A DNA stretch of 50,263 nt, taken from the NCBI GenBank assembly GCA_947628115.1, contig CANQYS010000005.1:1-50263 (forward strand), in the 5' to 3' direction. Below are positions 38,421 through 47,376 of this stretch, one piece after another. How positions within the stretch are numbered: position 1 is the stretch's first letter; each line of letters begins with the position of its first letter. The translations under genes and the position numbers were made by a program. Under the pieces are notes generated by a model. The model was not told where the DNA came from, did not search any database, and saw nothing but the letters and a program-made list of their open reading frames with translations. Source of the stretch: an uncultured Clostridia bacterium. Its GTDB lineage: Bacteria > Bacillota > Clostridia > TANB77 > CAG-508.

Positions 38421-39098
38421 TTACAATTTCATTTTTCTTAATTTATCTTTTTCTTCATTAGTTATTCTATATGATTCAATTGCTTTTTGAATAGCTTTGT
38501 TATATGTAAATTTATCTAGTTTAGAAGTTTGTAAAAATGAAACTGTTTTTTCATAGTATTTTATTAAACATATAGAAATTGCCCAAGCATTTGCCATTTG
38601 CACATAATACTTATCTGATTTTATATTACCTAAAATTTGTAATACTTTGTTTATATATTCATCATTTATATAATAATCAAGCAACATTACTATTGCAAAT
38701 CGTAACTCATATTCTTTTTTAGATTTCAAATATTTTTTTAATAAATCAAACATTTCGTTTGGATATTTTTTTGTTATTTTAAGTCCAGAACAAAAAACAT
38801 CGCATACCGCCCAACTATTTATTTTTGGTACAAATTCTTTTATTTGTTCTATTACTTTCTCTATAGTCTCTTTTGTTTGAAAACCAATAATCATTCCTTG
38901 GAGCACTAATTCTTCATAATACTTATTTCCTATTTTTATATCTTCAATTTTATAATTTTTATATAATTCCTTTGCATATGCTCTTAAAAGAGGTATTCTT
39001 ACTCCAATTATATTATCTACATTTGGACACAAGCTACTATGAAACTTCTTATAATTTATATCTTGCATTTTATATAAATTTTTTCTTATTTCTTTCAT
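38421..39098 (-). CDS. AlkD-like DNA alkylation repair protein
   Basis: A HEAT-like helical repeat protein of the DNA alkylation-repair family. It has VRIPLLRAYAKEL, NSWAVCDVFCSGLK and ELRFAIVMLLDYYI, typical of AlkD relatives with a DNA-binding helical solenoid. The start is set at 39098 by TAGGAGG. 225 aa. Whether it is a true 3-methyladenine-type glycosylase cannot be judged. Confidence 0.85.
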   Translation of the reverse strand: MKEIRKNLYKMQDINYKKFHSSLCPNVDNIIGVRIPLLRAYAKELYKNYKIEDIKIGNKYYEELVLQGMIIGFQTKETIEKVIEQIKEFVPKINSWAVCDVFCSGLKITKKYPNEMFDLLKKYLKSKKEYELRFAIVMLLDYYINDEYINKVLQILGNIKSDKYYVQMANAWAISICLIKYYEKTVSFLQTSKLDKFTYNKAIQKAIESYRITNEEKDKLRKMKL

Positions 39099-39255
39099 TA
39101 TTAATTTCCTCCTAGACCAATTAATTTTATCACTAAAAACAATAACGGACAATTATATATGTCAGAATATATAAATTTATTTCAAAGGCTTCTCTCGTTG
39201 TTTCCTGTCAAAATTTCTATGAAATTTTGTGTGGAATGTTGATGAAATCTTTATA

Positions 39256-39326
39256 TAATAGGAAGTTCGAAGAACTTTCCTATTATACAATAAAAAGAGT
39301 CTATTACGGTCAGTATAATAAACTCC
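39256..39326. terminator. Two tandem hairpins after the 39334 gene
   Basis: One stem, GAGTTTATTA / TAATAGACTC, is followed by a T-tract on the minus strand (39292-39325). A second stem, ATAGGAAGTTC / GAACTTTCCTAT, is at 39258-39283. Together they close the 39334 gene. Confidence 0.7.
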
Positions 39327-39333
39327 TCTATTA

Positions 39334-39744
39334 TTACTTTTTTTCTACAAATATCTTATTGAAGACTTGTTCTTCAATAGATATTGTTTTTACATTACAA
39401 TCTGGCATGATGGTAATCAGTATAATTCTGGCATACTGATTTTGTGGTCCCCTTAAGAAAGTAGTTCCACTCGGTATTAAATACCGATAATCCCAATCCA
39501 CCAATTGCAATTCAGCAAAGTCCTCTTTTAATTTTATGATTTTTTTATTAGTATTTGTACAAAGTAAGGCGAAGGCGACAACTGAAATTGTAAATAAAGC
39601 TAAACACATCATAGATGATATTTTATTATCAAGTATTAAATTGCACAAAGTCATAATTGTAGAAATCATAAACATAATTAATGCTATTGTTTCCAATTTA
39701 TTATATATGTTAATTTTTTCTATTGTTTTTTCCAGCTTTTGCAT
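39334..39744 (-). CDS. Two-helix membrane protein, only gene with an ordinary in-frame CGG
   Basis: The 136-aa protein has two membrane helices (about residues 19-38 and 43-62) and a cytoplasmic-like tail. Codon 87 is CGG (39484-39486), followed by T, in GAT TAT CGG TAT. If the CGG rule of the other genes applied, skipping C would give GGT ATT TAA and stop. So either the gene is read normally with CGG as Arg or it is truncated. It uses AGG too. Accessory origin likely; function unknown. Confidence 0.7.
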   Translation of the reverse strand: MQKLEKTIEKINIYNKLETIALIMFMISTIMTLCNLILDNKISSMMCLALFTISVVAFALLCTNTNKKIIKLKEDFAELQLVDWDYRYLIPSGTTFLRGPQNQYARIILITIMPDCNVKTISIEEQVFNKIFVEKK

Positions 39745-39896
39745 TGGAATTCTCCTTTACGTCTTAATAATCGACATAAACTAGCAGACTGACCCTACTA
39801 ATTTTAACAACAGATAACCTGTTATTTTATATTTTACAATCATTTTACATAAATGTCAAGGTATTGTGGTAGCAACACTATATCTCTCTTATAAAT

Positions 39897-40737
39897 TTAT
39901 ATATTATTACTTATTAAATATATTCCCATAGCTACTAAAAATACAGCAAATAAATCTTTAAGTTTTGGTTTTTTATCTACATTTTTTAGTGTAAATGCTA
40001 TAAGTATAGTAAATACAATAGTAACAGGTCTTACATATTGGTATAGTGTAACAGAATTAGTAGATAAGTAATTTCCCAAATAAATTGTAAAAAATCCAAA
40101 TGTCTGTTGGACAAATACCCATTTTATTATATTTTTGTGTTCTTTATGATATTTAAAAGTGTATCCTTTTGAAAACAGTACTGTTAGGCATAAGTTAAGT
40201 AATAATATGTATATTGCATTTGACCAATATTTTAACATGTAATGAGCAACATATCCAAGTGCAACTTCACACATAATTCTTACTATTAAATCTCTTTGTA
40301 ATTGTTTTATTTTCAATTTTACATCTGCTAATATAAATACACCTAATAATGTTAAGAATATTGAAACTGCTGTTGTAATTGTAAACTGTTTTATTCCTAA
40401 TATACTGTCCACTAAAAATGCAATAATTACTCCGAAGTGAAAGATATGTAGATACTTCATATGGATTTAAATATTTTATGCTTCCTTGAACTGCTTGTTG
40501 TTTATTATATCTTAAAAACATAGCTACAATTAGTAAAGCTATTGGTATTATATTAAATTCAAATTTAGATTGTCCATTTATTGTTTCTATTACAATCATA
40601 ATTGCTGAAAATGGTATCATAGATAAGCACATATAATAGAAATAATCTTTTCTTGTAATCCCTTTATTTACTAAATGTTTATCTATATATTGGGCAATTG
40701 CTGAAATTAATGAATTTATTATTACTATTGTTATCAT
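39897..40737 (-). CDS. DMT/EamA-type transporter, with internal +1 recoding
   Basis: The predicted 279-aa protein has about ten membrane helices arranged as two repeats, the drug/metabolite transporter (EamA) pattern. The frame breaks after codon 101: TCA CTT CGG AGT. Skipping C40434 gives STYLSL-GVIIAFLVDS and the frame continues to 39897. The start overlaps the upstream MFS stop by 4 bases (ATGA), indicating translational coupling. Substrate unknown. Confidence 0.87.
40431..40434 (-). other. CGGA +1 recoding site in the DMT transporter
   Basis: ...TCA CTT | CGG A. Skipping C40434 gives Gly102 within a membrane helix. Confidence 0.86.
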
Positions 40738-41889
40738 TTGTTTACCTCTTTATAATAAGTTTTAATTGTTTTGTTTTCATATAATATTGCAACAATTTCT
40801 ATTAAAAAAATACATATAAATATTCTTTCTTTTATGTATATTGCTATTATTGATAATACCAATAATATTATTAATTCTGTAAAGCATAGCCACATTTCTG
40901 ATAATGTAGATAATCTATCATTATCTATTTTAGAATTTCTTATAATAGTCTGAATAGCAGTAGTATAAGAAGTTTCGTACATTTTTTGTACATTATCATA
41001 CACCATATTATTTAACGATATTAAAACTTTGTTCTTTAAAATTATAAACATTCCCGATACTATTGCCTTAAAAAAAGATATAAATCCATTTGTTTTAACC
41101 ATATTTTTATCCATAGAAAATCCGTGAGGCAAATATTACTATACTTTGAATTGCTAATGAAACAATAATTACTATTGAAAATGCAACAAAATCTTTTAAT
41201 GCTAAATAAATATATAAGGGTACAAATAATCTTTCTATAACATCACAGGCTTTTATTACATTAACACTTTTTATAGGATTTTTAACTTTTATTATATCTA
41301 TTAATATTTCTTTGTAATTTTGTTTGTTCTTTAATTTTGGTTTATAATCAACTTTTTTTGCAAAAAATAATTGCATAGAAAATCCTAAAAAAACTAAAAT
41401 CATTGTAAATATACTATTTTCATTTATAACTCCAACTGTAATTATACCAGTTGCCAAAGCTGCTCCTAAAATATTAGATATTGTTCTTAAGCTATTGTAT
41501 TTTCCTCTATATTTTTCATCAATATATCTTGCTGAAATTGCATTTGCAATAGGATTAGATAGTGCCCCTGATAATCCCATTGTTACTGTAAATATTATTA
41601 AATTATATCTGTTTGTTATTATCATATAACTACTTACTAATCTACATAGATTTGCAAGGAATCTACAAAATGTTACTCCATATTTTGATGCTATCTTTAT
41701 AAATAATGGTGAAAATAATCCCATTATTCCAAATCTTAATCCATATATTAATAGTATTAAATATATAGGTATTCCACTTTTATACATCATCACTGTACCG
41801 AATATATCTATTAATGCATTTGCAAATCTAAATGAAAACTCTGTTAGATATAAACATACATATTCTTTTTTTCGTAAATATTCTTTCAT
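40734..41889 (-). CDS. MFS transporter, with internal +1 recoding
   Basis: A 12-helix major facilitator protein of 384 aa after recoding. The first half (LIYGLRFGIMGLFSPLFI, SGALSNPIANAISARYI) is intact. The frame ends after codon 255 at GCC TCA CGG ATT TTC, soon reaching a stop. Skipping C41124 gives FAS-GFSMDKNMVKTNGFISFF and continues through the last helices to 40734. It lies 22 bases after another MFS gene. Substrate unknown. Confidence 0.86.
41121..41124 (-). other. CGGA +1 recoding site in the MFS transporter
   Basis: ...GCC TCA | CGG A. Skipping C41124 gives Gly256. The preceding codon is TCA. Confidence 0.85.
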
Positions 41890-41911
41890 TTTTTACTCCA
41901 TATAGCTAAAG

Positions 41912-43168
41912 CTATCTAATTATAACTTCTTTTTCTTCCGCTTTATTAATTTTAGCTTTATTATTAATACTTAACATTAAATATAATTTTATGCCTATAA
42001 TAATCTCTATAATTGATAAAATACATATTCCTATCATTACATATATCATTTGCCATTTTAATAATATTACTGATGCTAAAAGGCTACAAACTGTAGTTCC
42101 AAGCTTTTTTGCAAATTGTAAATATGAAATAGCCTCCTGTTTTTCTTCTGGTTTAACTAGTTTTAAAATAATATCATTTGAATACAATTTAATTGGATCT
42201 CTAACTGATAATATTATACAAAATCCTACTGACATCAATATAAACCTTAAAATTGTAAATTTAATAAAATATCCTATAATTATAAAAACAAATGCTAAAA
42301 ATAGCATAGTAGTTAAAATTAATAATGATTTATCTTTTATTTTATAATATACCTTTCCAAAAATAATATTAGATAACAATCTAGATATACGTGAAATTGT
42401 AACAATTATTCCCAAGTACATTGAAACTTTAGAAATATCATAAATATTTGATAATTCATATTGAATTAATAATTTTCCATTATATTGTCCTTCAATTACA
42501 GCTCCAAAAAATATAGCATAACTTAGTAATATAATCCAAATTATTTTACTAAATTTTACCTTTACTTTCTTTTTATTTTCTGTAATTATAATATTATCAT
42601 TTGATATATCTTTCATATAAAAATATATTATAAAGGCACCCAAGCAAATAGTTATACATAAATACATTGGTAAATATGGATTTATATTAAATAAAAATCC
42701 TGAACTTAATGCAACTATTAATGTTAAAAATGAGTATACATTCATTCCTATGTTCGATACTTTTGCATATTCATCTGCCTTTCCTAAAACTATCAAATTA
42801 TTTTTAAGCATTACACCTTCCATATCTTTAAACACCCATGCAATTTCATAAATTATTTTTCCTATCATAATCCAAAGGTAAGAATTTCCAAATGTTATAA
42901 ATAAACTTGATGTTAATAAAAGTCCCATTCCCAATCTAACAGACTTTGTATTTCCTATCTTTTTTATTACTTTTATTAAGGTCATCCTAAAAAATAACGA
43001 AAACATTGAAGACATTGTTGTTAAAAATACAATTTGCTGAGCAGATAACCCTTTAGCTACTGTATAAAAAAGAGAATCTATTGCAATAAAAAAAAGTAAA
43101 TCGTCTGTAGCCCCTTTTAAGTATGGATATATTTTTACAAATTTTTTTAAATATTTTTCTTGTTCCAT
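41912..43168 (-). CDS. MFS transporter
   Basis: The 418-aa protein has about 12 membrane helices, a cytoplasmic loop of basic residues after helix 2 (RMTLIKVIKKIGNTKSVRLG) and a central loop, consistent with the major facilitator superfamily. It is unbroken and carries one CGGA out of frame (41938, GCG GAA). It begins a three-gene transporter operon with its own promoter (43210-43238). The substrate is unknown. Confidence 0.85.
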   Translation of the reverse strand: MEQEKYLKKFVKIYPYLKGATDDLLFFIAIDSLFYTVAKGLSAQQIVFLTTMSSMFSLFFRMTLIKVIKKIGNTKSVRLGMGLLLTSSLFITFGNSYLWIMIGKIIYEIAWVFKDMEGVMLKNNLIVLGKADEYAKVSNIGMNVYSFLTLIVALSSGFLFNINPYLPMYLCITICLGAFIIYFYMKDISNDNIIITENKKKVKVKFSKIIWIILLSYAIFFGAVIEGQYNGKLLIQYELSNIYDISKVSMYLGIIVTISRISRLLSNIIFGKVYYKIKDKSLLILTTMLFLAFVFIIIGYFIKFTILRFILMSVGFCIILSVRDPIKLYSNDIILKLVKPEEKQEAISYLQFAKKLGTTVCSLLASVILLKWQMIYVMIGICILSIIEIIIGIKLYLMLSINNKAKINKAEEKEVIIR

Positions 43169-43209
43169 TTTATCCCCTAAATTTCTAATATTCTCAATAA
43201 ATTAATACA

Positions 43210-43238
43210 ATTTTAGCATATTACTTTTTTATCTGCAA
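43210..43238 (-). promoter_or_regulatory. Promoter of the MFS-MFS-DMT operon
   Basis: On the minus strand, TTGCAG, 17 bases, then TAAAAT. It shows the transporters are probably not co-transcribed with trxA. Confidence 0.6.
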
Positions 43239-43260
43239 TAATTGTCATCAAAATGAAATA

Positions 43261-43298
43261 AAAGTAGGGTAATGTAGTTATTACATATAACCTACTTT
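43261..43298. other. Inverted repeat upstream of the MFS promoter
   Basis: AAAGTAGG / CCTACTTT with inner TGTA/TACA pairing. It is followed by a T-rich run in both directions. Likely a second terminator or boundary hairpin. Confidence 0.5.
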
Positions 43299-43390
43299 TA
43301 TTTTTTCTCTTGCTTCTATTCTCATTACTTTTGATATAAATTATTTAAAAAATAACTATATTAGTCAATGTTTAAATTAAAATTACAATA

Positions 43391-43431
43391 TAAAAAGGCT
43401 CTGTGGTTTGTACAGACAGTAGCCCTTTTAT
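43391..43431 (-). terminator. trxA terminator
   Basis: On the minus strand, AAAAGGGCT and AGCCTTTTT enclose CTGT/ACAG pairs, followed by a T-tract. Confidence 0.75.
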
Positions 43432-43443
43432 TTTAGCATTTAT

Positions 43444-43752
43444 TTAATCTAACTCATTTAATATACTTTCTTTACTAGTTACTCCAGTAAATGTTTTATT
43501 TATTTCTCCATTTTTGAATATAATTATTGTAGGTATACTTACAATATTGTAATCTTCTGCTAATTCTTGAACCTCATCAACATTTACTTTTCCTACTTTT
43601 ATATTTGATTTTTCCTCTGCTATGTTATCTATAATTGGAGACATCATTTTGCATGGTGTGCACCAATCTGCATAAAAATCTATTATTACTGGACTTTCTG
43701 AATTTAAAACTTCTTTTTCAAAATTATCATTTGTTATTTTTATTACACCCAT
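43444..43752 (-). CDS. trxA: Thioredoxin
   Basis: A 102-aa single-domain thioredoxin that reduces protein disulfides. The active site is WCTPCK rather than the common WCGPCK; CxPC with Thr is found in some thioredoxins. VDEVQELAEDYNIVSIPTIIIFKNG is the usual cis-Pro region. It follows the radical SAM gene by about 130 bases, so it may be linked to that operon's redox chemistry, or it may be a housekeeping gene. Confidence 0.93.
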   Translation of the reverse strand: MGVIKITNDNFEKEVLNSESPVIIDFYADWCTPCKMMSPIIDNIAEEKSNIKVGKVNVDEVQELAEDYNIVSIPTIIIFKNGEINKTFTGVTSKESILNELD

Positions 43753-43883
43753 TTTAACCTCCTTAATTTTATATTAATAATTTATTTATATCCATAACTC
43801 ATAATATATATTAATATAATTTTTATTATTTCCAAAACTTATAAAATAATAGCACTTTTTATAACTTTTTTTAAATTCAGTTT

Positions 43884-45149
43884 TTATAACTCTGGTTCAT
43901 ATGGATGCTCTATCTTAGCCCCTGTTTCTGCATTTATTATATCTTCATAATAATCATTTAGTCTTCTTTTTGATGTCTTTCTTTTATAATTTTTAATCGT
44001 CTCTAATTCTTTTTGAAAATCCTGATAATGCTTACAATCTAAGCCTTCTGCTTTTTTTAAAAGTTCATCTAAAATTTTTTTTCTTTCTGACTTGTTAAAT
44101 ATTTTATTAATTTCTTTTAGTGAATTTACGATTAATTTCTGACAATTAGGACAGCAATATGCTTTTTTTTGTCCTACAACAGGATCTTCTTTTTCTCCAA
44201 ACCAAGAAAAGCCAATATAATTTTCTCCCGCTTCTTCAACTGCAATTTTTGCTATTTCTACAAATCCCCATGGATTTGGTAATTTATAATGACCAGTTTT
44301 ATGCATATGTTCCATTATCGTATTGTCCTTTATACTCATCAAAAATAAAATTAACCCTGCATTTGGTAGATTTTTCTTAGCATATTTTATATTTTGAGCC
44401 ATAGCTTCTATTCTTTCATCTTCTGTTTGAAATGGAAATCCATATATTAAATTAATATCAAGTTCTATTCCATATTTATCTAACATATTATAAACTTGTT
44501 TTATTTTTTCGTTTGTTACTCCTTTTTTATTTATTAAAATTCTATTTTCAGAATTAAAATCTTCTATACCTACTTCAAATGATATTCTTTTTCTTTTATC
44601 TTCTGGTAATTGTAAATTTTTATCATGTATATAACTTACTAGTTCCTCATCTATTTGTGTAATATGAGTCTCAAGAGTTAAACTTTTAAATCTTCCTTTT
44701 TCTAATGCTATATCTATAATTGGTAATAATGCTTCTCTGGGAAATTCTTTTCTGTCTGTAACACTACCCATTGCCTCCATTACCATTGTATCTCCTTCAT
44801 ATTTATCTATTAGTATTTCAAATTCTTTTACATATTCATCCGGAGTAACAGTAGACTTTTCTTTTATACCATAATTACAATTCCAACAAGAACCACATTT
44901 TTTCATATTACAACCAGAAGTTCTTGCCTGAAATTGTATAACTTTCCTTCCATCATAGTTGTTTTCTCTGACATGAATAATTGTAGAATCTCCCTTCATT
45001 GTTGCAACAATATTATTTCTATATCTTTTATCCATATCTTCTATTATTTTTCTAGCCCTATATTCTATGTCTTTAGAAAATTCTGGAAGTTCAGGTGTGT
45101 AAGTATAGTTTCCCATATTTTTTATTCTTTCTATAAAATCCTTATTCAT
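43884..45149 (-). CDS. Radical SAM protein, Elp3/RaSEA-like
   Basis: The cluster motif reads C-x4-C-x2-C-x2-C (SGCNMKKCGSCWNCNYG, near residue 85). A radical SAM barrel follows with VMEAMGSVTD, FEVGIEDFN and INLIYGFPFQTEDE. A second Cys motif, YCCPNCQK (about 330), and a basic C-terminus follow. It resembles the TIGR01210-type family that includes archaeosine synthase RaSEA, though its substrate is unknown. The start at 45149 overlaps the nitroreductase stop, so the two are translationally coupled. Confidence 0.82.
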   Translation of the reverse strand: MNKDFIERIKNMGNYTYTPELPEFSKDIEYRARKIIEDMDKRYRNNIVATMKGDSTIIHVRENNYDGRKVIQFQARTSGCNMKKCGSCWNCNYGIKEKSTVTPDEYVKEFEILIDKYEGDTMVMEAMGSVTDRKEFPREALLPIIDIALEKGRFKSLTLETHITQIDEELVSYIHDKNLQLPEDKRKRISFEVGIEDFNSENRILINKKGVTNEKIKQVYNMLDKYGIELDINLIYGFPFQTEDERIEAMAQNIKYAKKNLPNAGLILFLMSIKDNTIMEHMHKTGHYKLPNPWGFVEIAKIAVEEAGENYIGFSWFGEKEDPVVGQKKAYCCPNCQKLIVNSLKEINKIFNKSERKKILDELLKKAEGLDCKHYQDFQKELETIKNYKRKTSKRRLNDYYEDIINAETGAKIEHPYEPEL

Positions 45150-45714
45150 ATTCCACATCCTTTTTATTTAATATCAAATATTCTTTTGGATAGCGTCCTT
45201 TTCTATTTGGCTTTTTTGCCCTGTACCCAAACGCAATACCACTCATTAAATCCATATTCTTTATTTTCAAATATTGATTTATATCATCTAAAACAAATCT
45301 TACATCTGCAAGCCAAGTACTACTTATTCCTAAATCAGTTGCTGTAAGTATCATGTTTTCTATTGCTGCTCCAATTGAAAGTATATCTACAGTTTCTTTA
45401 TATATAACTTTCTCCCCATACTTATATACAAGTATTACATCACTTGCAGTTCTCATTATGTTTGCTGACCTATGAATAGTTGTTACTATCCCAAACTCAT
45501 TTTCTTTTATGCCTTTCTCCCAAGCATCCATCATATCTGCAATTTTATCTCTTTCTTTTTTATTTAATATATAAAATCTCCAAGGCTGTCTATTTTTAGC
45601 AGAAGGTGCAATTATAGCATTATTTATAATTTTATTTAAGTCTTCTTTTTTTATTTTTTGATCTGTATACTTTAATGTTGTTAGTCTCTCATTTATTACT
45701 TCTTTAAATTCCAT
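45142..45714 (-). CDS. Nitroreductase-family flavoprotein
   Basis: A 190-aa FMN-dependent nitroreductase-type protein. It has the N-terminal FMN phosphate-binding APSAKNRQPWRFYIL and the C-terminal SIGAAIENMILTATDLGISSTWLADV, typical of the family. AAAGGAG precedes the ATG. It lies 13 bases after an ABC exporter and overlaps the radical SAM gene. Some family members act in peptide-modification clusters (as azoline dehydrogenases), which is a possibility here, not proof. Confidence 0.88.
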   Translation of the reverse strand: MEFKEVINERLTTLKYTDQKIKKEDLNKIINNAIIAPSAKNRQPWRFYILNKKERDKIADMMDAWEKGIKENEFGIVTTIHRSANIMRTASDVILVYKYGEKVIYKETVDILSIGAAIENMILTATDLGISSTWLADVRFVLDDINQYLKIKNMDLMSGIAFGYRAKKPNRKGRYPKEYLILNKKDVEYE

Positions 45715-45727
45715 AAAAGCTCCTTTT

Positions 45728-47344
45728 TTATACTATTTTTCCATCTTTCATAGTAATAATCTTATTGCATAACTTAGTAGTTTCTAATCTATGAGCTATA
45801 ATTATACTTATCTTTCCTTTTGTTACTTCTTTTATTGCATTTTTAACAAGTATTTCTGAATTATAACTTAAGTTAGATGTTACCTCATCTAGTATTATTA
45901 AATCTGGATTTATAGCCATAATTCTTGCAAAACTTATAAGTTGTCTTTCTCCACTTGATAGTATGTCTATATTATTAAAAATATTTGTATTATATCCATC
46001 TTTTAAACTTATTATTTTATCATGTAATTTTAGTTTCTTAAATATAGTTTCTATTTCATTTTCTTTAATTTCTTTATTAACATATCTTATATTATCAATT
46101 ATTGTGTAGGGTACTATTTGTACATCTTGCATTATATATCCTATATTATTTCTTAATGAAGCTATACTAAATTTTCTATAATCGTTCCCATTAATTAGTA
46201 TCTTCCCATCAGTAGGTTCATAAAATCTACACAATAAGTTAGTTATTGTACTTTTACCACTTCCAGTTTTTCCAACTAGAGCAATCTTGTCATTTTCGTT
46301 AATTTTTAAATTAAATTCTTTTATTGCTTTTTGATTTTCGTTATATGAAAAATTTATATTTTTAAATTCTATAGAATTTATTTCTTTTAATTCTTGTCCT
46401 TTATTAACATCTTCTACATTTTCTAATTCTAAAAATGATAATATCTTTGAATATGAAATAAATGCCTTATTAAAATCTGTTAAATGTTTTATAAACCAAT
46501 TAAATTCATATTTGAGGTTTGCACTATAGTCAATTAATAACATAATTTCTGCATATGTTGCTAGACCCTTAATGATGTTATTTCCTGTAAATATAATTAT
46601 TAAAGGTGTTGCAAGAGATGTTATAAATGTAAATATACTATTATACATTCCAACTATCTTCTCTAAGTTTTTATTTTTTAATGTAAATTCATTTAGTTTT
46701 TTTTCTAGTTCTTGAATTTTCTTTTTTATAATTTCTAATGTTTTTATTGTCAGAAAGCCCTGTATTCCTTCATTTATTAAAGAATAAATTTGGATATTTA
46801 TATTTCTTATTTCGTTTATCTCTTTTACCGTTTTTTTGTTAAAATATACAGTTATTACATATCCAACTATGTATAATCCCATAATTAATGAAGTTACTTT
46901 TACATCAATAAGCATTAAGAAAAAAGCTATAATTAAGAATCTTACAAGTCCCATGAAATACATTTCTACTATTATATCTGGGAACAGCCTCCCTGCATCG
47001 TTTATATCATTTTGCATAAACTGTAAAATTGTTCCTGTTGAGTTATCATCGTAAAACTTTGTATTTACTTTTTGTAATTTTTTAAATACTTTATCTCTTA
47101 ATTCTCCCTGCATTATTCTTTCTAGAATACATCTCATGTCACAATGCTTTAGAACCATATAACTTTGTGTTAATATGATTATAATATATAATATTGAATA
47201 TATGATTACTCCTTTTATATTTCTATTTGGGATCTCAATATTTATAATTTTTTTTGTAAGATATGTAACTAATATAATTTCAATAATTACCGTTGCTACA
47301 ATAAGTAAAAATAATTGTATAAACTTATTATGATGGCCGTGCAT
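45728..47344 (-). CDS. ABC exporter, fused membrane and ATPase domains
   Basis: The 538-aa half-exporter has an N-terminal six-helix membrane domain and a C-terminal ATPase with Walker A GKTGSGKST, signature LSSGERQ and Walker B LIILDE. There is no C39 peptidase domain. The start is uncertain: no strong site precedes ATG at 47344. It follows the recoded ABC exporter by 32 bases; two adjacent fused half-transporters often form a heterodimer. Confidence 0.87.
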   Translation of the reverse strand: MHGHHNKFIQLFLLIVATVIIEIILVTYLTKKIINIEIPNRNIKGVIIYSILYIIIILTQSYMVLKHCDMRCILERIMQGELRDKVFKKLQKVNTKFYDDNSTGTILQFMQNDINDAGRLFPDIIVEMYFMGLVRFLIIAFFLMLIDVKVTSLIMGLYIVGYVITVYFNKKTVKEINEIRNINIQIYSLINEGIQGFLTIKTLEIIKKKIQELEKKLNEFTLKNKNLEKIVGMYNSIFTFITSLATPLIIIFTGNNIIKGLATYAEIMLLIDYSANLKYEFNWFIKHLTDFNKAFISYSKILSFLELENVEDVNKGQELKEINSIEFKNINFSYNENQKAIKEFNLKINENDKIALVGKTGSGKSTITNLLCRFYEPTDGKILINGNDYRKFSIASLRNNIGYIMQDVQIVPYTIIDNIRYVNKEIKENEIETIFKKLKLHDKIISLKDGYNTNIFNNIDILSSGERQLISFARIMAINPDLIILDEVTSNLSYNSEILVKNAIKEVTKGKISIIIAHRLETTKLCNKIITMKDGKIV

Positions 47345-47376
47345 CCTTATACATTTTATTTAAATCTCTCAATTTA

